From Roseitalea sp. (GTDB lineage Bacteria; Pseudomonadota; Alphaproteobacteria; Rhizobiales; Rhizobiaceae), in the NCBI GenBank assembly GCA_017642895.1, contig JAEPON010000022.1, positions 1-61,384 of the forward strand: a stretch of 61,384 bases of DNA, written 5' to 3'. Positions 45,503-52,983 of the stretch are shown piece by piece. The position numbers were made by a program, and so were the translations under genes. How positions within the stretch are numbered: the first letter of the stretch is position 1; every line of letters starts with the position of its first letter. The notes beneath the pieces are model-generated. The model was not told the origin of the DNA. It saw only the letters and a program-made list of their open reading frames with translations, and ran no database searches.

Positions 45503-46027
45503 CTATCCTTCAAATGCGTAGATCAGTTCAACGACGCCACCGGGCCAAACCTTGTGGCCCGTCAGTTTGGCGCCGGCTTGGGCGCCGTCGGCAAAGATCA
45601 GCGGCCCGCTGCCGAGCACGACCGGCAGGACGAACACGCGCAGTTCATCGAACATGCCGGCATCCAAAGCGGCCCGCTGTGTCTGACCGCCGCCGACGAT
45701 CCACACATTTTTTCGACCGTCGGCGTCGACGCGGTCCCGTAGGCGGGCGAAGTCCGGTTCAACTGCTGTGACATCGTCGCGTTCGGACGTCAGCGGTCGC
45801 GACGTGACGACATAGGACATCTTGCCGGGATAGGGCCATTCAGGTTGCGCCGCGACGAAATCGTATGTCGTACGGCCCATCACCAGCGCATCGATGCCAC
45901 CATAGAACTCCGGGTAGCCCATGTCGGCATCCCCAGGCGCATGACGATCCAGCCATTCGACGCCTTGGTTGCTGTCGGCGATCCGCGCATCCACACTCAT
46001 CGCAATGTACCCCAAAAAGCGTGCCAT
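45503..46027 (-). CDS. Dihydrofolate reductase-like (RibD C-terminal domain) protein
   Basis: A 174-residue single-domain protein of the RibD_C/DHFR-like family. Marks: RFLGYIAMSVDARIADSNQG at the N-terminus, GIDALVMGRTTYDFV, and NVWIVGGGQTQRAALDAGMF with the NADPH-binding GGG. Members reduce pteridine- or pyrimidine-like substrates, but small stand-alone versions mostly have no known role. Its ATG shares a base with the stop of the P450 gene. In this operon it might pass reducing power from NADPH or reduce an intermediate, which is speculation. Confidence 0.83.
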   Translation of the reverse strand: MARFLGYIAMSVDARIADSNQGVEWLDRHAPGDADMGYPEFYGGIDALVMGRTTYDFVAAQPEWPYPGKMSYVVTSRPLTSERDDVTAVEPDFARLRDRVDADGRKNVWIVGGGQTQRAALDAGMFDELRVFVLPVVLGSGPLIFADGAQAGAKLTGHKVWPGGVVELIYAFEG

Positions 46028-47286
46028 CAGACGGGCTTAAGGCGCGCGGGAATGGAGGTGAAGCCGCGAAAGCGGATGCGTTGCGAGCGGAGCGGCGCGC
46101 CTTCCAGCCGGTAGCGCGGAAAGCGCGCAAGGAACCGGGCGATGGCGATGCGGCCTTCAAGGCGCGCGACATTCATGCCGGTGCATTGGTGCGGGCCGGA
46201 GGCGAACGCCAGGTGCCGGTTGGGCTTGCGCGCAACGTCGAAGCGCTCGGGATCATCGAAGGCGGCCGGATCACGGTTGGCCGCGCCGATGCAGAGCGTC
46301 AGGCCGCTGCCGGCGGGCATGGCAACGCCGCCGATCTCCACGGGCGCCGTGGTGCGGCGGTTGCCAAGCTGGTTGGGGCTCTCATAGCGCAGCACCTCCT
46401 CGATGGCCGAGGCGATCAGCGCCGGTTCACCGATCAGCCGGGCGCGCTCGCCTTCAAAGCGGTCCAAAAGCTCCAGCGCGTTGCCGATCAGGTTGGTCGT
46501 CGTCTCATGGCCGGCATTGAGGATGAAGATGCAATTGTGCAGCAGTTCGGCTTCGCTCAGTCTGCCGCCGTCACGCTCGCCGGCGATCAGCCGGGTCAGC
46601 ATATCCCTGTCCGGGTCGCCGGGGTCGGCGCGGCGTCGGGCGACGAGCGTTTCGAGATAGGCGAGAAAATCGCGCACGGCATCTTCGCCGCGTTTGAACT
46701 GGGCGGCGGTCAGAGCCGGCTCCAGCGCGCCAAGGATTGCCAGCGACCAGTCGCGCAAGGGACCGCGCTCGTCATGGGGCACGTCGAGCAGATTGCCGAT
46801 CACCTCGATGGGGATCGCGGCGGCGAAATCCTCGATCAGGTCGACCGCGTCCGTCTTTGTCTCCATTGCATCGAGCAGGCGATCCACAAGGGCGATCACG
46901 TCGGGTTCGAGGCCCGAGACCGCACGCGGGTTCAGCGCACCGGCGAGGATACGCCGGACACGGGTGTGCAGCGGCGGATCGTTGAAAACCAGGCTCGTCG
47001 TGTGGTGCGCGAACAGATGGCCGTCGCCGAATTTGGGCGCGAACTCGACCTTCTTGTCGGACGAAAAGAGCGCGGTGTCCTTGTAGACGCGCGCAAGGTC
47101 CTCGTGGCGCGACAACAGCCAGGACGCCTCGCCGATCTGTTTGACCGGCGCATGCTCCCGCAGCGCGCGATAGACCGGAAACGGATCATCGATGAAGCCG
47201 GGCGGCGGCGGCGTCAGCGAGAAGCGTGCGGCGACATCCGCGTCGCCGCCCTTCGCCGCCAAAAGCTCGCCCGGGACCGCGCTCAT
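46027..47286 (-). CDS. Cytochrome P450
   Basis: A 419-residue soluble bacterial P450. The I-helix oxygen-binding stretch is FILNAGHETTTNLIGNALEL, the ExxR motif is in EEVLRYESP, and the heme ligand Cys is at about residue 368 in LAFASGPHQCTGMNVARLEG. The Phe usually found at the start of the heme loop is kept as F-A-S-G. No ferredoxin or ferredoxin reductase gene is nearby, so redox partners come from elsewhere. It is two bases after the fumarylacetoacetase gene. A P450 in a homogentisate-type operon suggests hydroxylation or O-demethylation of an aromatic substrate before ring cleavage. Confidence 0.92.
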   Translation of the reverse strand: MSAVPGELLAAKGGDADVAARFSLTPPPPGFIDDPFPVYRALREHAPVKQIGEASWLLSRHEDLARVYKDTALFSSDKKVEFAPKFGDGHLFAHHTTSLVFNDPPLHTRVRRILAGALNPRAVSGLEPDVIALVDRLLDAMETKTDAVDLIEDFAAAIPIEVIGNLLDVPHDERGPLRDWSLAILGALEPALTAAQFKRGEDAVRDFLAYLETLVARRRADPGDPDRDMLTRLIAGERDGGRLSEAELLHNCIFILNAGHETTTNLIGNALELLDRFEGERARLIGEPALIASAIEEVLRYESPNQLGNRRTTAPVEIGGVAMPAGSGLTLCIGAANRDPAAFDDPERFDVARKPNRHLAFASGPHQCTGMNVARLEGRIAIARFLARFPRYRLEGAPLRSQRIRFRGFTSIPARLKPV

Positions 47287-47288
47287 CG

Positions 47289-48305
47289 TCAGCCGAGCTC
47301 CACGGTCTGGTCGATGGCGCCGAAGATGGAGTGGCCCGAGGTGTCCTTCATGTCGATGCGCACCGTGTCGCCATTGCCCATGAAGGGCGTCTTGGGCTTG
47401 CCGTCATGGATCGTCTCGATCATGCGGATCTCGGCGATGCAGGAATAGCCCTTGCCGCCGTCAGCCACGGGCCGGCCGGGCGAACCGTCCGGATCCTTGT
47501 TGGAGACCGTGCCCGATCCGATGATCGTGCCGGCGGCCAGTGCCCTTGTCTTGGCGGCATGAGCGATCAGCGTGCCGAAGTCGAACACCATGTCTTCGCC
47601 CGCCTCGGCCCGGCCGAAGGGATCGCCGTTGAGATCGACTTCGAGCGGCAGATGCAGCTTGCCGTCCCTCCAGGCGTCGCCCAGCTGTTCCGGGGTCACG
47701 GCGCAGGGCGAAAAGGCGCTGGCGGGCTTCGACTGGAAGAAGCCGAACCCCTTGGCGAGTTCGCCGGGGATCAGGCCGCGCAGCGACACATCGTTGACCA
47801 GCATGACCAGCCGGATCGCCGCCAGCGCTTCCTCGCGCGAAGCGCCCATCGGCACGTCGCCGGTGATGACGGCCACCTCGCCTTCCATATCGATGCCCCA
47901 TTCGCTGGCATCCTCCGGGAAGCGGATCGGCGCGCGCGGGCCGATGAAGGCATCCGAGCCGCCCTGATACATGAGCGGGTCGTGCCAGAAGCTGTCGGGC
48001 ATTTCGGCGCCACGCGCCTTGCGCACCAGTTCGACATGATTGACGTAGGCCGAACCGTCCGCCCATTGGTAAGCGCGCGGCAGCGGGCTTTCGCATTCAT
48101 GCTCGTGAAAGCGCTGGACCGGCTGCCAGCCGCCGGCAATGCCTTCGGCGACCCGTTCCAGCCGCGGCGCAAGCTGCTCCCAATCGTCGAGCGCGGCCTG
48201 CAACGTGCGGGCGATATGGCCGACATCGGAACATTGCGTCAGATCGTCGGAGGCGACGACGAGGCGCCCGTCGCGCGTGCCGTCCTTGATGGTGGCAAGT
48301 TTCAT
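47289..48305 (-). CDS. Fumarylacetoacetate hydrolase-family protein
   Basis: A 338-residue FAH-family enzyme. The metal-binding acidic residues lie in GIDMEGEVAVITGDVPMG (D-x-E-x-E context), with LVMLVNDVSLRGLIPGELAK and the C-terminal LAAGTIIGSGTVSNKDPDGS and ADGGKGYSCIAEIRMIETI. In tyrosine/homogentisate breakdown FAH splits fumarylacetoacetate into fumarate and acetoacetate. Its operon with hmgA makes that role likely. No maleylacetoacetate isomerase or 4-hydroxyphenylpyruvate dioxygenase gene is in the window. Confidence 0.9.
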   Translation of the reverse strand: MKLATIKDGTRDGRLVVASDDLTQCSDVGHIARTLQAALDDWEQLAPRLERVAEGIAGGWQPVQRFHEHECESPLPRAYQWADGSAYVNHVELVRKARGAEMPDSFWHDPLMYQGGSDAFIGPRAPIRFPEDASEWGIDMEGEVAVITGDVPMGASREEALAAIRLVMLVNDVSLRGLIPGELAKGFGFFQSKPASAFSPCAVTPEQLGDAWRDGKLHLPLEVDLNGDPFGRAEAGEDMVFDFGTLIAHAAKTRALAAGTIIGSGTVSNKDPDGSPGRPVADGGKGYSCIAEIRMIETIHDGKPKTPFMGNGDTVRIDMKDTSGHSIFGAIDQTVELG

Positions 48306-48329
48306 GGGGTCCCAACTTTTTGTTTTGTT

Positions 48330-48614
48330 TCAAGCTCCGCCGAGCGCCGGCTCCAACTGGCCCGCTTTCAGCATCTCGTCATGCAGCGCGATTGCGTCGA
48401 CGTCGAAACCGTTCGGCCAGGCGATCGTGCCGGTCTGGACAAAGGCACGGGCAAAGAACTCCGGATCGGCAAGCGGCTTGAGCATGGGACCGTCCTGCCC
48501 GACCATGTCCGACAAATCGCAAATGCCTTCACGGCCATTGGAAAAGCACACCTGGAGCCGGTAATCGCCGACCGGATCAATGGACAGGATTTTCACCAGT
48601 TCAATCATCAACAT
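48330..48614 (-). CDS. DUF2442 domain-containing protein
   Basis: A protein of about 94 residues with the DUF2442 pattern: LVKILSIDPVGDYRLQVCFS, NGREGICDLSDM, and the closing IAWPNGFDVDAIALHDEML. DUF2442 proteins often pair with DUF4160 proteins and are candidate toxin-antitoxin or regulatory partners without firm function. It overlaps the DUF4160 gene. ATG 48614 and ATG 48608 are both possible starts; GGGAG lies just upstream of the first. Confidence 0.8.
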   Translation of the reverse strand: MLMIELVKILSIDPVGDYRLQVCFSNGREGICDLSDMVGQDGPMLKPLADPEFFARAFVQTGTIAWPNGFDVDAIALHDEMLKAGQLEPALGGA

Positions 48615-48870
48615 CGGCTCCCGCTATCATCTCCAACGCCTCATAACGCCGAGCACGTTCCCAGTTCGCCATCAACTCCGGCCGGCGGCGTTCAATCCAG
48701 TCGGCAACGATTCTGCGTGCCGTTGGCGGCAGTTTGCCGGCGATGACACTCGCATCCTCAATCGTAAGCAGCGCCTCATGGCCCTGGTAGAGCGCATGGA
48801 TGTGCGGTGGATTGTGGTCGCGCCAATACATCTGAATCACGATGCCATAAAAGAGCGAGATCGTCGGCAT
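48601..48870 (-). CDS. DUF4160 domain-containing protein
   Basis: An 89-residue protein beginning MPTISLFYGIVIQMYWRDHN and containing NPPHIHALYQGHEALLTIED, the DUF4160 signature with its conserved H-x-P-H-I-H-like cluster. The family is small, usually chromosomal, and often beside DUF2442. It lies 14 bases after hmgA, inside the catabolic operon. The first part of the pair seems unrelated to aromatic breakdown, so the pair may have inserted here. Confidence 0.8.
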   Translation of the reverse strand: MPTISLFYGIVIQMYWRDHNPPHIHALYQGHEALLTIEDASVIAGKLPPTARRIVADWIERRRPELMANWERARRYEALEMIAGADVDD

Positions 48871-48884
48871 GTCGGCAAACCAGC

Positions 48885-50246
48885 CTACTTCTTGCCCGGC
48901 GTGCCGTCGAACTTCTTTTCAAGATCGCTCCAGCAGTCGATATAGTCGTCCTGCAGGGGCGCTTCCCTGGCGGCAAACTCGGTCAGATGCTGGGGAAAGC
49001 GCGTCTCGAACATGAAGCTCATCGTGTTGTCGAGCTTTTCGGGCTTCAGATCGGCATTGGACGCGCCCTCAAAGGCGTTCTTGTCGGGCCCGTGCGGCAG
49101 CATCATGTTGTGCAGCGACACGCCGCCCGGCACGAAGCCCTCGGGCTTGGCGTCATACTGGCCGTAAATGTTGCCCATCAGTTCGCTCATGATGTTCTTG
49201 TGGTACCAGGGCGGGCGGAACGTATCCTCCATCACCATCCAGCGCTCGCGGAACAGGACGAAATCGATGTTGGCCGTGCCCGGCTGGCCGGACGGCGCCG
49301 TCAGGACCGTGAAGATCGACGGATCGGGGTGATCGAACAGGATCGCGCCGACCGGGCAGTAATTGCGCAGATCATATTTGCAGGGCGCGTAGTTGCCGTG
49401 CCAGGCCACGACATCGAGCGGCGACTGGCCGATCCCGGTGCGGTGGAACTGGCCGCACCATTTCACGGTCAGGGTCGACGGCACTTCCCGATCCTCGAAC
49501 GCGGCGATCGGCGTCTTGAAGTCACGCCGGTTGGCCATGCAGTTGGCGCCGATCGGCCCCCTGCCCGGCAGTTCGAATTTCTGGCCGTAATTCTCGCAGA
49601 CAAAGCCGCGCGCCGGCCCTTCCAGCACCTCGACACGGTAGACCAGGCCACGCGGGATGACGGCGATCTCCTTGGGCTCGACATCGATGATGCCAAGCTC
49701 GGTGCAAAAGCGCAGCCGGCCTTCCTGCGGCACGACCAGGAGTTCCGAATCGGCCGAGAAGAAATAATCGTCCACCATGGACTGGGTGGCGAGGTAGATA
49801 TGCGTTGCCATGCCGACCTGGGTGTTGACGTCACCGGCGGTCGTCATGGTCCGCATGCCGCTGATGAATGTCAGCGCCTCGCCCGAGTGCGGCACCGGGT
49901 TCCAGCGATACTGGCCAAGGCTGATCACGTCGGGATCGATGTTCGGCGCCGATTTCCAATAGGGCAGATCGATCTTTTCATAGCGGTGCGAATGTTTGAC
50001 CGACGGGCGGATGCGGTAGCACCAGGTCCGCTCGTTCTGGTGGCTGGGCGCGGTGAAGGCCGTGCCGGTCAGTTGCTCGCCATAAAGGCCGTAATTGCAT
50101 TTTTGCGGCGAGTTCATGCCTTGCGGCAGTGCCCCGGGCAGCGCCTCGGTCTCGAAATCATTGCCGAAGCCGGGCATGTAGCCCTCATGGGTGCCCACGG
50201 GCGTTGCGCCCTGCTGCATGGTGCGGGTCGATGTCTGGCGGTTCAT
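48885..50246 (-). CDS. hmgA: Homogentisate 1,2-dioxygenase
   Basis: A 453-residue Fe(II) dioxygenase that opens the ring of homogentisate to maleylacetoacetate. The family signature is strong: YMPGFGNDFETEALPGALPQ, GLYGEQLTGTAFTAPSHQNE, RTWCYRIRPS, and the iron ligands His and Glu in FRPPWYHKNIMSELMGNIYG plus His in GGVSLHNMMLPHGPD. GGGAGG lies upstream of ATG 50246. It is the first gene of an operon reaching 42706 and is divergent from a MarR-type regulator with a dyad between them. Length is normal for the family. Confidence 0.97.
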   Translation of the reverse strand: MNRQTSTRTMQQGATPVGTHEGYMPGFGNDFETEALPGALPQGMNSPQKCNYGLYGEQLTGTAFTAPSHQNERTWCYRIRPSVKHSHRYEKIDLPYWKSAPNIDPDVISLGQYRWNPVPHSGEALTFISGMRTMTTAGDVNTQVGMATHIYLATQSMVDDYFFSADSELLVVPQEGRLRFCTELGIIDVEPKEIAVIPRGLVYRVEVLEGPARGFVCENYGQKFELPGRGPIGANCMANRRDFKTPIAAFEDREVPSTLTVKWCGQFHRTGIGQSPLDVVAWHGNYAPCKYDLRNYCPVGAILFDHPDPSIFTVLTAPSGQPGTANIDFVLFRERWMVMEDTFRPPWYHKNIMSELMGNIYGQYDAKPEGFVPGGVSLHNMMLPHGPDKNAFEGASNADLKPEKLDNTMSFMFETRFPQHLTEFAAREAPLQDDYIDCWSDLEKKFDGTPGKK

Positions 50247-50279
50247 GATCGCCTCCCTGTCGTCATGGCCCAGCCCTAA

Positions 50280-50297
50280 TAGTTGAATTTGTAACTA
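50280..50297. promoter_or_regulatory. Candidate MarR operator between hmgA and the regulator gene
   Basis: TAGTTGAATTTGTAACTA, with perfect 5-base arms TAGTT/AACTA around an AT-rich centre. Size and symmetry fit a MarR dimer site. It lies 34 bases before the hmgA start and 21 before the marR start, so one bound dimer could control both promoters. Confidence 0.5.
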
Positions 50298-50317
50298 ACA
50301 AGCGCCATCATCGCGCC

Positions 50318-50752
50318 ATGGCCGACCAGACCGATTTCGACATCCGCTCCTTCCTGCCTTATCTGCTCAACCAGGCTGCGGAAGAATCGAGCCTGGCCTT
50401 CCAGCACCATTACAAGCAGCGCTACGGCATGCTGCGCACCGAGTGGCGCGTGCTGTTCCACCTCGGCCGCTACGGTGCGATGACCGCCAATGCCATCGGC
50501 ACACGCGCCAAAATGCACAAGACCAAGATCAGCCGCGCCGTCGCAGCGCTCGAGAAGAAACGCTATCTGACGCGCCAGAAGGTGGAAACCGACCGGCGCC
50601 GCGAACTGCTGACGCTGACCCGCACGGGCCAGACGGTCTATGCCGATCTGTGTGCGGTGGCGGGCGACTATGATGCGCAATTGCTGGCGCCGTTCAGCGC
50701 CGACGAGCAGGCGCTTCTCAAGCGCGCGCTGGAGCGCCTCGCCAAACTCTAG
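50318..50752 (+). CDS. MarR-family transcriptional regulator
   Basis: A 144-residue winged-helix regulator. The helix-turn-helix region is YGAMTANAIGTRAKMHKTKI followed by SRAVAALEKKRYLTRQKVET, and the wing is DRRRELLTLTRTGQTVYADL. MarR proteins are dimers that repress nearby catabolic genes and leave DNA on binding a phenolic ligand. It is divergent from hmgA, so it probably controls the homogentisate operon and itself. No clear ribosome binding site precedes ATG 50318. Its stop overlaps the convergent cupin gene. Confidence 0.92.
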   Translation: MADQTDFDIRSFLPYLLNQAAEESSLAFQHHYKQRYGMLRTEWRVLFHLGRYGAMTANAIGTRAKMHKTKISRAVAALEKKRYLTRQKVETDRRRELLTLTRTGQTVYADLCAVAGDYDAQLLAPFSADEQALLKRALERLAKL

Positions 50753-51054
50753 CGCAGGAACTCGACCTCAATGAAGGCGATTTCACCGTCATTGGCGTTG
50801 ATGACGTCGTGCTCGACGCCGGCCTCACGAAAATAGGGCACACCCTGGGTCAGGTCGGCCAGACGGCGCGTGCCGCCCGGCTCGTGCAGTTCGAGCTGGC
50901 CGGTGAACATCGGCACGACGACATAGTCGTGGGCATGGGTGTGCCAGCCGGTGTTGGCGCCTTTTTCGCGAAACCGCCATTCGGTGACGCGGGTCCGGTC
51001 ATTGTCGATCAGCACCGTCCCGATGGCGGTGCCCCTGGCGACATCTGAACACAT
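50749..51054 (-). CDS. Small cupin-domain protein
   Basis: A 101-residue single cupin. The first motif is GWHTHAHDYVVVPMFTGQLE, with two His and the start of the barrel; the second motif is VEHDVINANDGEIAFIEVEF with a further His. Such proteins bind a metal and act as isomerases, dioxygenases or ligand sensors, and this one cannot be narrowed down. ATG 51054 has GAGGAAAG upstream; longer open frame upstream of it is Arg/His-rich and rejected. It is 89 bases after pxpC and may be the last gene of that operon. Confidence 0.78.
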   Translation of the reverse strand: MCSDVARGTAIGTVLIDNDRTRVTEWRFREKGANTGWHTHAHDYVVVPMFTGQLELHEPGGTRRLADLTQGVPYFREAGVEHDVINANDGEIAFIEVEFLR

Positions 51055-51143
51055 TGGACTTTCCTCTCGAAAAACGCCGCCGGCACGGGACCGGCGGCAC
51101 GAAATCATTGCAACGCTGTTCTTGTTGTTATGGCCATGCCTCC

Positions 51144-52118
51144 TCAGGTGAGCGTCTGGCGGATGGCGTCGAGCGCCTCGGCGCGTTCCTTGCGCGCGGC
51201 GAGCGCGGTGTCCATGTCGACCTTGATGAAGCGGGTCGGCGTGTGCGGCTGGAGCTGGCCAATCAGGTCCATGTCGGCGGAAATCACCGTGCCGATCATG
51301 AAATAGCCACCGCCGGAGACCGCATCCCGGTGCAGCACGATCGGTTCGGTGCCGCTGGGCACCTGCACCGAGCCATAGGGATAGCAGGCATCGGTGATGT
51401 TGGAGGGATCGGCGCCGGCCCCGAAGGGCGGCTCGCGCTCGACGAATTCGAGCACGCGACCGCCCTGAAAGCGGTAACCCATCCGGTCGGCCTCGTTGGC
51501 GACCTTCCAGGTGTCCTCGAAAAAGCCCTTCTGCGCCGCCTCGGTGATGCGGTGCCAATAAAGCCCCGGCAGGACGCGCAGTTCGGCCGGCTTGCCGGGC
51601 GTGCGCCGCATCTCGTCGGGCACCGACTTGCCTGCGCTGGCGCTCGAAGGCTGCGCGCCGAGCGGCAGGGTGTCGCCGGGCTGGATGCCCCTGCCCTCGA
51701 CGCCGCCGAGCGCACCGATCGCATAGGTCGAGCGGCTGCCGAGCGCAGGCGGCGTGTCGATGCCGCCGGAAATGGCGATATAGGCCCGCGCGCCGTTCTT
51801 CAGAAAGTCGAACGAGAGCGTCTGTCCGGCCTTCACCGCAAAGCCCGTCCAGGTCGGCTGGATCTGGCCGTCCAGCTTGGGCGGCAGTTCGGCGCCGGTG
51901 ACCGCGACGATGGCGTCTTCGGTGAATTCGAGTTCGGGGCCGACAAAGACCGCTTCAAGCGCGGCCGCGCCCTCATCGTTGCCGACCAGCATGTTGGCGG
52001 TGCGCAGGGCGAGACGGTCCATCGCGCCACCCATCGGGATGCCGAGATGATAATAGCCGGGCCGGCCAAGGTCCTGGATGGTGGTGGCGATGCCCGCGGA
52101 GATGACGTTAACCGGCAT
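51144..52118 (-). CDS. pxpC: 5-oxoprolinase subunit C / biotin-dependent carboxyltransferase-family protein
   Basis: A 324-residue protein of the KipA/AHS2 family. Marks: VNVISAGIATTIQDLGRPGY, GAMDRLALRTANMLVGNDEG, ALEAVFVGPELEF, AYIAISGGIDTPPALGSRST and GALGGVEGRGIQPGDTLPLG. In bacterial 5-oxoprolinase it works with PxpB and PxpA. The same fold forms part of the carboxyltransferase of urea carboxylase. It overlaps pxpB by 11 bases. Since this operon also has biotin carboxylase and a biotin carrier, a carboxylation role is as likely as 5-oxoproline hydrolysis. Confidence 0.9.
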   Translation of the reverse strand: MPVNVISAGIATTIQDLGRPGYYHLGIPMGGAMDRLALRTANMLVGNDEGAAALEAVFVGPELEFTEDAIVAVTGAELPPKLDGQIQPTWTGFAVKAGQTLSFDFLKNGARAYIAISGGIDTPPALGSRSTYAIGALGGVEGRGIQPGDTLPLGAQPSSASAGKSVPDEMRRTPGKPAELRVLPGLYWHRITEAAQKGFFEDTWKVANEADRMGYRFQGGRVLEFVEREPPFGAGADPSNITDACYPYGSVQVPSGTEPIVLHRDAVSGGGYFMIGTVISADMDLIGQLQPHTPTRFIKVDMDTALAARKERAEALDAIRQTLT

Positions 52119-52983
52119 TGAGGGCCTCCATCAGCTTGGCGTTGGTGCCGTCGATATCGGCGTTGAAATCATCGAGCGAAAACGTGACCTCGGCCATGCG
52201 CGGCATGAAGGTGCCCGCTTCGACCGCGGCCACGTCGGCGTCATACTCCTCGCGGCTGATCGGCTTCCATTTGACGATGTCGCCGGGCTTGAAGAACACC
52301 ATGAAGTCCTTGAGGTACGAGACCTTCTGCTCGGGATCGAAGATCGGCATCGGCGTGATGCCGAACATCTGGTAGCCGCCGGCGCCGCGCACCGAATAGA
52401 TGCACGAGAACGAGCCGCCATAACCGACCGTCAGCTTGGGCGTGTCGGTGCGCGGCCGCAGATATTTCGGAACCTGGATCTGCCTGGGCCGATCGACCAT
52501 CTGGTAGAGGAACGGCAGGCCGGAGACGAAGCCGACCATCGAGACGAACCAGGGCGCGCCCGAATGCGCCTTGATGAAATCCTGAACGCTGTCATAGCCG
52601 TTGATGCGCGCGGCATATTCGATGTCCGACGCATCCGGGTCCTGATGGCGCTCGCGGAAGCGCATCAGCGTCTCATGCGTCCACGGGTCCTGATAATGGA
52701 CAGGGATTTCGATGATCCGCGTGTCGAGCCTGGCCTCGGACGCATCGGCCGTCGCTTCGAGCCGCTTCAACTCGGCGAGCATGTCGTCGGGATGGATGTC
52801 GTCGGGATTGAACTTGATCTGGAAGGAGGCGTTGGCCGGGCAGATTTCCGTGACGCCCTTGATCTTCGCCTCGCGAACCGCGTTGGTCATGGAGAGGCTG
52901 GTGAAGAACGCCTCCAGCGACATGGCCTCATCGACCTCGACGAAGATGTGCTCATCCCCGCCAAATGTGTAACGGCAACTCAT
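52108..52983 (-). CDS. pxpB: 5-oxoprolinase subunit B / allophanate hydrolase subunit 1-family protein
   Basis: A 291-residue protein of the KipI/AHS1 family. Marks: the N-terminal YTFGGDEHIFVEV, the central IPVHYQ, PWFVSMVGFVSGLPFLYQMV, and the conserved GYGGSFSCIYSVRGAGGYQM with FGITPMPIFDP. It pairs with PxpC. It is longer than the typical PxpB (~220-240 residues) because of an additional N-terminal portion and a C-terminal extension ending NAKLMEALNAG, as in the AHS1 region of urea carboxylase-like systems. It overlaps the biotin carboxylase gene by four bases. Confidence 0.88.
   Translation of the reverse strand: MSCRYTFGGDEHIFVEVDEAMSLEAFFTSLSMTNAVREAKIKGVTEICPANASFQIKFNPDDIHPDDMLAELKRLEATADASEARLDTRIIEIPVHYQDPWTHETLMRFRERHQDPDASDIEYAARINGYDSVQDFIKAHSGAPWFVSMVGFVSGLPFLYQMVDRPRQIQVPKYLRPRTDTPKLTVGYGGSFSCIYSVRGAGGYQMFGITPMPIFDPEQKVSYLKDFMVFFKPGDIVKWKPISREEYDADVAAVEAGTFMPRMAEVTFSLDDFNADIDGTNAKLMEALNAG

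Noticed and set aside
47226..50279. Two long plus-strand frames (about 500 codons each) opposite the fumarylacetoacetase and hmgA genes
   Set aside because: No domains, and the minus-strand genes are certain.
51055..51558. An upstream extension of the cupin frame to about 269 codons
   Set aside because: The added part is Arg/His/Gly noise antisense to no gene feature and within pxpC; the ATG at 51054 has a good ribosome binding site.
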